DNA from: Ascaphus truei
Taxonomy: Eukaryota; Chordata; Amphibia; Anura; Ascaphidae
Length of the DNA: 64,000 nucleotides
Reading direction: 5' to 3'
Assembly (NCBI GenBank): GCA_036426205.1
Contig: CM071574.1
Coordinates: 15,671,508-15,735,507, forward strand
Position numbers and translations under genes: made by a program. Each line of letters opens with the position of its first letter. The stretch's first letter is position 1. This document shows positions 57,254 through 64,000 of this stretch, piece after piece. The notes under the pieces were generated by a model that had not been told where the DNA came from, did not search any database, and saw nothing but the letters and a program-made list of their open reading frames with translations.

Positions 57254-58034
57254 TGTAACGGGTTTTCTGGACCGGTCTGACCCCCCCAATCTCATATTGG
57301 CCCTTGTGGTCTAAACAGTCCCCATTACGGTGTAGTATCTGGTGGTGCACCTGTTGGCTACAGGACTCCTGAGTCTCCCGCATGATGGTGTGTGGGGATT
57401 TGCCAACCCAGACAGGCAGCTGAGGTAGTGTGCTGAGTCCTACCTAGATCCAGTGCAGCGCCTCCACCTCATCAGGGTCCCTTCGGTCACTCTGGGATGG
57501 TCCTGGCGAGGAACTCCTCTGTGGTGCTCCTCTCCGTGCAATAACTCCACACTTGCACACGAGAGTGTTGTTAATCAGAGGACATCTTTATTTGTACGGT
57601 GGGCCAGCTGCCCTCCACAATGGGGTGTATTCAGCCCTCCATTGTTCACCGTACTTCCCTTTGAAAGGTATGTCCTCCTAATGTAGGGATTCCCTATCCC
57701 CGCAGGGATACCTCACCTGTGCCAGGTCCCTGGTCACAGTCTCATTAGTCCTTTTGATACACTAACCCTGATCTTCCTCTGATAACTGACAACTTCTAGA
57801 CTAGACAGAACTAACTTTTGATCAGTGCTGTGCCTTATGTATCCTCTGGGGGCTGACACAATTCTGACATCACCAACCAGGGAGTCAGAGCCTGTGACCA
57901 CTCCCATCCATACATAGGGCACCTCACCAGGGTGTGAGGGCAAACCTCCATAATTACTGCTGGCACGCCCATAACTTACCAGGCCTTACTGTCAGCAGGA
58001 GAGATGACTGCAACCATTTTACAGCATGGTTACA
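57254..58034 (-). repeat. 5' LTR
   Basis: TGTAACGGGTTTTCTGGACC to GCATGGTTACA on the plus strand. AATAAA on the minus strand at 57587-57592. Transcription should run leftward from here. Confidence 0.95.
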
Positions 58035-58273
58035 GTTGTATTCCAATAAAGTATACAGAAGCTAAAAAGAAGGACTCGGTGTGCATGCAAGGGATGAGTT
58101 TAGCTGCCTGTCTCTACTCACTAAGCCACAGTGAGCCTGTGCCAGAACATATCCGTTTAATTCATTAGCTATTTGACGACAAACCATTGGTGTAACCGGA
58201 TAATATATTGTGTATCAGCAGTCTATTCTAGATAATTCACAGTCATAATGAAGGCCCAGCTGTACCTCTCTTA

Positions 58274-58594
58274 GGCTGAGATTATACCAAGAGCTGCAGG
58301 GTGGCAGTGCTATTCTGTGACGTCACCCTGCGCTGCCGCTGAGCAGCATCTTGTTATACCAGGGAGACAGGGCAGAGGAGGCGTGGCGGAGGCGTGGCCG
58401 CTCACGTGACACAGCCATCGCAAGAAAAAAAACTAAATTTGGATGTCTTCCCCAGCCGTCCGCTTAGCAGTACGGCGGGAGCCGCGACAGTCACCATCGG
58501 TATGAGCAGTTTAATTGGATTTATGCTACTTGTTTTGGCGCCGCGCCGCACTACTACACACGACGCCATGCACGTTTTTAGTATAATCACGGCC
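58274..58594. mobile_element. Family D MITE, copy 6
   Basis: GGCTGAGATTATAC and GTATAATCACGGCC ends with TTA at 58271-58273 and 58595-58597. The interior has GTGACGTCACCCTGCG and GCCGCTCACGTGACACAG. Confidence 0.85.
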
Positions 58595-58597
58595 TTA

Positions 58598-59346
58598 GTG
58601 AAATAACAAAGCCAGATGCATATCAGAACCATCTCTTACCTATGAAAAAGAAAGTGCTTCACTGAAAATCTTGTGAGTTAAAACATACATAATTCCATCA
58701 TGATTTTAAATACTATAGATATTCTGTGAGTCAGGCTATTAGCTTGTTGCATATTCAACCCTTTGAGCATTATAGTCCAATATATTTTACTTTTAAAACA
58801 TTTGAATTCCATATTTGACTGTGTATCACCACTTGACCATAACTCACCTTCATGATGTAAGATCTGCCTTGTACCACATTATTAAAATGTATTTATTAAA
58901 CTCAAACAATAAGAATGGGACCATTACTCCACCTTTCTGCTTTCAAATGATTAGTACACATTAATCTTCAAGCCACCATACATTTGTGCTGGTTACTGCG
59001 TATTTGCATGTTACCAGCTGCAGCTTTCTCACTCTCTGTCAGTGACTTCTGCAGCACAGTAATGATTCCACATTCCTGGGACATGAGAAAACAATCCGTA
59101 GAAAAGAGAAACTGATAGGATACAGTACATAACAACAGCAAGCACATTTTTGCCTGATGCACAAACACATCTATTACCCTATTGTAACCCCTTAACTGTT
59201 AAGCGGCCTAGCAACGCGCTGCTTCACAATGTGTTGCAGGAAAGGGATTCCATGAAGCACATATTAACCCCAGGAAACCAACAGCAATGTTTAAATGGTT
59301 ACTGAAAGAAAACAGAAAATTCCCCTGATCTTCCTGATAGAAACAT
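58598..59346. other. No gene seen
   Basis: AT-rich intergenic DNA. Confidence 0.4.
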
Positions 59347-59479
59347 AGGGGCTAGTTTAATAAATCCTGGAGCGTCCATGGGGGCTGTTTTTAGCTGAAA
59401 ATCCGCATTGAAGTCAATGGGGATTTTGGGCTGAAAACGTCCCGAACAGCCACCTCAGTCTTTATTGAATTAGCCCCTT
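59347..59479. mobile_element. Small MITE (AGGGGCTAGTTTAATAAA ends)
   Basis: AGGGGCTAGTTTAATAAA (59347-59364) and TTTATTGAATTAGCCCCT (59461-59478) are inverted partners. The centre is GC-richer and contains its own partial symmetry (AATCCGCATTGAAG, CAATGGGGATT). Confidence 0.8.
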
Positions 59480-61647
59480 ATAGGCTCAAGTATAAGTGTA
59501 AAGCAGCAGTTAATTATCAGCACACGACATGCTTAGTATATAGTGCATTCTTCTCTGTATGTCCCAATCACAAGTATTCTTGTTTTCCTACAAAATAAAA
59601 ACCCCAAACAAAATATTAGGGTGTTCCTATAGTGTTACACGACCAGGAAAAACATTACTTTTGAGGATAATTCTTATTCTTATTAGTCATTAGCAGAAGT
59701 TAAAGGGAAGAAGGGTGGCACCATAGATCATCCACATGGCACATCTTGTAACTAATTGTCTCTGTGTGTAGAATCCATCAGAGGCCTCTTGTTTTCCAAA
59801 ATAAGGCGCTTGGGATTGCTGTACAGTGGATAGGAAAACTTCGTAGAGTTACATATACGGAGTACAAATATAATCACTTTCATAGTGTTATTTACTTGGC
59901 CACTATCAAACTGGTTGAAATGTCGCTAACCTACACTTGCAGGATCATCAACCTCACAGTGATTTATTCACTGTAATTATTAGAACTTTATCAGAATCAA
60001 TAAACCAATCTTCAATGAGATTAACTGTTAAATGAGCAGATTCAGATATATTGGAATGGAAATAAATGTCTTGCTACACATTAGTGCTAATGGTTGTGCA
60101 TTTGTATCTTAGAATAGCTCCAGCTACAAAACTTAACCGAAAATGCAATTCAGTCAATTGCCGAATTCTGTCTCAGGACAGGGGCTCTGTAATCAGCTTT
60201 AATTACCCAAGTTACAGCTAATGTTTCTTTCCCTTAAAATTTTTAGACCTCAGTCACGACTATTTGTTATCCACAATATATGTGCCCTTTCCATGGAAAC
60301 TAAAAACAAACGCCCCAAATTCATGACAATGTTCACACAGCTTTCTGCTTCTTTGATTACTATTCATCAATGTATATGAAATTGGCAACGAAAGACAAAA
60401 GCTGTGTGCAATGTGCTGGATTTAGAACGGAATTGGTGTAGGTGGAGAGGATAGTCATCCATCAAACATTAAAGCATAAAAAGAGAACGCATAATAACTG
60501 AGACATCCCCCTAATATGACCTCAGCATACCACACACAGCACCACATTCCCCCTCCACCCACCAGCACACAGTGTCGCAGCACATTTTAACTCTGAAGGA
60601 GTAGTGGGTGAAGGGAAAATGATGATGTGCTAGGTCTACAAGGTTAAATACTACAGCTAGGTGATGCACATGTTTTTTGGATCAGGCATATATCATTATT
60701 TTTAAAACATTTTGGAAAGTTTGATGTAGAACCATTTGTGAAGATTGTAAGTTAAAGTTTAGGATGGGTTTACTGTCCATATGTCTGCGCTATGGTTTCT
60801 CTCATTATATGAACTTTCCTTGTCGGTCTGGTAATAGGGAGGATGGGTGCAAACCACTGATTTACTTTTCACCATATTGTGTGAGTAGAAAACTGAGGTC
60901 CCATTGCGAACAAAACCAAGGAACATTTTCAGACGTGCTAAAATGATTTAATATACTTTTTAACAGCGTCAATCACCCAGACTTAATTTATTAAACATAT
61001 CACTGTTTTTAATTCACTGTGGGCCTGTGCAGAAGTTTGCCTTTAAATAGGAGTTTAAATGCACAATATATTGGATACAATTTAATAAAAACACATTGGG
61101 GGCATATTTACTAAACGGTGCTCTGCCATAAACCATCTTCTGGCAATCATCGAACATTCATAAGCCTACAGTGTCTTCTAGTGCTCTATGGTGTATACAT
61201 ATACCCTGTTTAGATTGCTTTGTATATACACAAGTACTTATTCCGATATGATCTCTGTGTAATTTAACCCATTCTGTGCAGTGTAATAAACCGTAGGCCT
61301 ATTTTACAGTAAAGAAATGGCTACTTGTACAAAACAAGTTTCCAAGTTTTTAATATGCCTAAAACTACCAAATATCTTAGTTTATCTGGGATAATCTCAG
61401 AATAGGCTAAAAAAAAAAAAAAAAGACAGCTTCAAAAGACTGTTAAAATCACCCAAACTAAGTTTTCTTTGCAATAAAAAAAAAATCACAGATCACCTTT
61501 TCAAGAAAGGCACCCAGTCCCTACTTTAGCTTTAAAACAGCGCTGTGTCAGATCGATCCGTCCTGCTGGAGCAACCAGATACAGTATTTGGTCATTTCAT
61601 TCAGGCCGCATAAAAAATGTACTAACATGTTTTGCTGTTTATGACCT
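59480..61647. other. No gene seen
   Basis: AT-rich. GGGGGCATATTTACTAAACG (61099-61118) is one end of a MITE whose other end type is seen reversed at 27655-27680 (CACTGTTTAGTAAATATGGC). Poly-A at 61409-61424. Confidence 0.4.
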
Positions 61648-61816
61648 TGGACCAGTCCTCAAGACCTCCCCAAGAGGTCGGATTTTAAGGATATGCCTAC
61701 TTCAGCACAGGTGGCTTACTTAATCAGTGGCTCTGTCAAAGCTGAAACTTGGATTTCCTTAAAACCCGACCAGTTGAGGGAGAGGGGTCTTGAGGACTGG
61801 AGTTGAGCACCCCTCC
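61648..61816. repeat. Palindromic repeat, copy 4
   Basis: GACCAGTCCTCAAGACC left and GTCTTGAGGACTGGAGTTGA right, with CTTCAGCACAGGTGGCTTA inside. Same family as 7414-7616. Confidence 0.75.
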
Positions 61817-63577
61817 CTTAGACAAGTGATAGAGGGAATATTACAAGAGGTTTATACATGGCTGTGTTGCGTCCTCTTAATTTAGCACATCTAGGACATC
61901 GTGGAGATTGTAATTTGAACGCTGCAGAATACAACTCTTTATTGACACTATAAAGAAAAGAAAGAAAACAACTCTCCCCAGCTTGTATTTTCCTTGGACA
62001 ATGTAAGCAAAGTAATGGAGACTTGGATAAATTAACCTCTTTATCTTCCTATTATTGTCCTAATATTTAGTCTCATTGTTTCTTTTCCTCCATGTGATTG
62101 CGTGCTATATCTTTGAGGCACAAATGTAAATACAAGATAATATCGCTTTTAAGAAACATAATGGCTTGTTAACTGGGTAATAGCAAGATTAAAGAGGAAC
62201 ATATTCTCCTAGAGATACTGTAAACAATAGTCTTATCTAGCAATCGGATTGTGTGGTTTGTGTGAAAACAATGCCATTTGATGCATTAAGATTCCAGTCC
62301 CCACCTCCATAAAAATAAATAACATATTAACTGAAATTGTTCAACCTTTAATTATCCCCTATTTATTTACCAAGGGATGGTGGAACCTTCAAATCTAAAC
62401 GTAAGGCAAACCAATTTTGCTATTATCAACATGCAGGACCACATTTGACAGATCTTCCTCACAACAGTGGTATCTTTAAAACACAAGAGCTTACTTCCAC
62501 TGTATGTGGATGAGCTTCAAAATTGGCTAGTTTCCAATTAAGTCAACACGTACAGACATTTTTGTTGAGTTTGCTCCATTTGTATCCAAGAACATGACGT
62601 AAAGAGTTGGTTATATGGAGCACTAACGGGAAGAATTCCTTGAAATGCATTCTATAAAAGGGATAGATCAACTGTCATATTGTTGAAGTCGTGTGCACTA
62701 ATTAAACCTCCATGTCCAGGCTGGTATAAAGCTTCTCTGACGAAGAAATGTATGAAATGCATTAAACAGGCGAAAAAAGTTTTCTAACAGCTGATGCAGA
62801 TGTTGAAGGACAGAATACTAAATCAGGGCTCAATATTTTATGCATGCAGTTCGCTTGATATATGGCTACCTAAATCAGCTACATTTAGTATTATACTTTC
62901 AAACTTGCAACATATGCCAAACGGCCAGAACAATTAGCCTCAGTATTTTAAATAATTTTTGTTCAACTTCCACAACGCTACATCTTTCACTGCTGCAATA
63001 GCCAGAGGGTACAGTGTATAGAGTATACGAGAAATGTACACAAGCACAAAATCCTGCTTTACTTCAATAATTCCACTCATAATTTTGCCCAAATTTCTAC
63101 CAAAATCCCCACAGTGGGCTCCTCTTTCTAAGCTGTAAGAAGCCTGCATCTACCCAAATACAGCGTTCTATATATATTCAATCACAAACAAGCCCAGCCA
63201 AACCTAACGCTAACACATCCTTGCCTGTAACCACTTTTACATTGCTCGCACCACACGCATGCTTATCTGCATCTAAGTATAATAAACAGCCGGTCACTTC
63301 CAAGGCATGGCTATGTGGTACGTTTTGGGAAATGATGCGATGAACCATAATTTGCCTGAACCTAATGATATGCTGCATTCTACCAACCAGAGAAATTAAG
63401 ATTTAATTGGCTTTTGGGGTATGTTTGTGAGCTGATTCCTATCAATTGAGCGAGAAATGATAATCTAATTAACTATTTTGTAAGTCTGAGTTGATTAGAC
63501 AAACCCCTCCCTTAAGTGTTAGTCAAATGCATGTGAATAGGGTACTTAAGTCACTGTAGCATGGCTGATAGCCATAA
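61817..63577. other. No gene seen; conserved-looking block at 61980-62220
   Basis: AT-rich. 62737-62768 carries CTGACGAAGAAATG, GAAATGCATTAAA, a weak hammerhead-like order with a poor stem II. The rest is unremarkable. Confidence 0.4.
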
Positions 63578-64000
63578 GGCCTCGGTCCCGCTGCGCTCGT
63601 TGGCGCGGGCGGCCATGTCGCGAGTTCCCCACCAGCAGGGGAATCCTCGCGAGCCGGTCCCGGTCCCCACTGGCTGCACAGCTGATTACACGCTGTGGCG
63701 CGTCAGCCGCTAGGAGACACAACAGAATGGTGTTTCCTAGCGTTGACGCGTCACGTGGTGTGGCTGTGAGCCAATGGGGAGGGGAGGCTGCGGGAGGAGG
63801 AGAGGCTTCGGGGAGCGGGGAGGAGTGTGGAGGGAAAGCAGGTGTGTGTATGTGTGTGCCTGAGTGCGTGCGTGCCTGTCTGTGTGTGTGTGTGTGCCTG
63901 AGTGCGTGCGTGCCTTTCTCTGTGTGTGTGTCTGAGTGCCTGTCTGTGTGTGTGTCTGAGTGCGTGAGTGCCTGCCTCTGTCTGTGTGTCTGTGTGTCTG
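63578..64000. mobile_element. Family D MITE, copy 7, truncated by window end
   Basis: Starts GGCCTCGGTCCCGCTGCG after TAA (63575-63577). Contains GACGCGTCACGTGGTGTGG and GAGCCAATGGGGAGGGG. From about 63840 it runs into a GT/GTGCCTGAGTGCGTGCG tandem tract to the window edge. Confidence 0.7.

Larger units (their letters stand above)
52906..58038 (-). mobile_element. Complete LTR retrotransposon without recognisable pol
   Basis: Two LTRs (779 and 781 bases), TG...CA ends, a 4-bp duplication GTTG (52906-52909 and 58035-58038), a purine tract and a primer-binding-site candidate place the element on the minus strand. The internal part is only 3565 bases and I found no protease, reverse transcriptase, RNase H or integrase motif in any frame. 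It encodes an unfamiliar protein in its 5' half and further broken frames after it. The LTRs differ at about nine sites and two single-base indels by my reading, so the insertion is recent. It is probably mobilised in trans by a related element. Confidence 0.9.

Noticed and set aside
62737..62768. Possible further hammerhead (CTGACGA ... GAAATGCATTA)
   Set aside because: Stem II does not form convincingly and stem I is weak; kept only as a note.

Overview
The window is non-coding vertebrate nuclear DNA dominated by repeats, with one recognisable host gene. Two exons on the minus strand (10077-10226 and 9264-9351) encode the first 79 residues and the split codon of RND3 (RhoE), an atypical Rho GTPase. 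Both have consensus GT/AG splice borders, and a CpG-containing promoter/5'UTR zone lies just above them (10227-10620). The remaining RND3 exons were not found in 1-9263 and presumably lie beyond the left edge. The GC-rich transposon load, Penelope-like elements with hammerhead ribozyme motifs, and several palindromic repeat families point to an amphibian, most likely a frog. That is inference from recalled repeat styles, not a database match.

Layout. 1-9.3 kb: RND3 intron 2 with scattered small repeats. 9.3-10.6 kb: RND3 exons and promoter. 10.6-18.1 kb: a dense nest of MITEs; comparing two copies of one family shows three separate younger insertions inside the copy at 16.4-18.1 kb. 18.5-22.3 kb: one large dispersed repeat whose interior has grown into about 3 kb of purine-only G-rich minisatellite. 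23.6-24.8 kb: a second copy, inverted, of the repeat at 14.9-16.0 kb. 26-29.3 kb: retroelement debris with hammerhead motifs and a tRNA-like SINE head. 29.4-42.3 kb: mostly AT-rich intergenic sequence with a few MITEs and some conserved-looking stretches. 42.3-43.1 kb: a broken Tc1-like transposon. 44.4-50.6 kb: more MITEs, a tandem hammerhead-bearing repeat, a second minisatellite-bearing dispersed repeat, and a Penelope GIY-YIG remnant. 52.9-58.0 kb: a complete, recent-looking LTR retrotransposon on the minus strand with near-identical LTRs, a candidate PBS, a PPT and a 4-bp target duplication. It has no recognisable pol; instead it carries an unfamiliar CxxC-containing repeat protein. 58-64 kb: AT-rich intergenic DNA, ending in another MITE.

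The most noteworthy material is the set of hammerhead motifs (the 396-bp tandem repeat at 46.6-47.1 kb and the motifs at 28.1 and 29.1 kb), the pol-less LTR element, and the G-rich minisatellite repeat family. No second host protein-coding gene, rRNA, CRISPR array or intact tRNA gene was seen. Most long open frames in the G/C-rich repeats are low-complexity artefacts.
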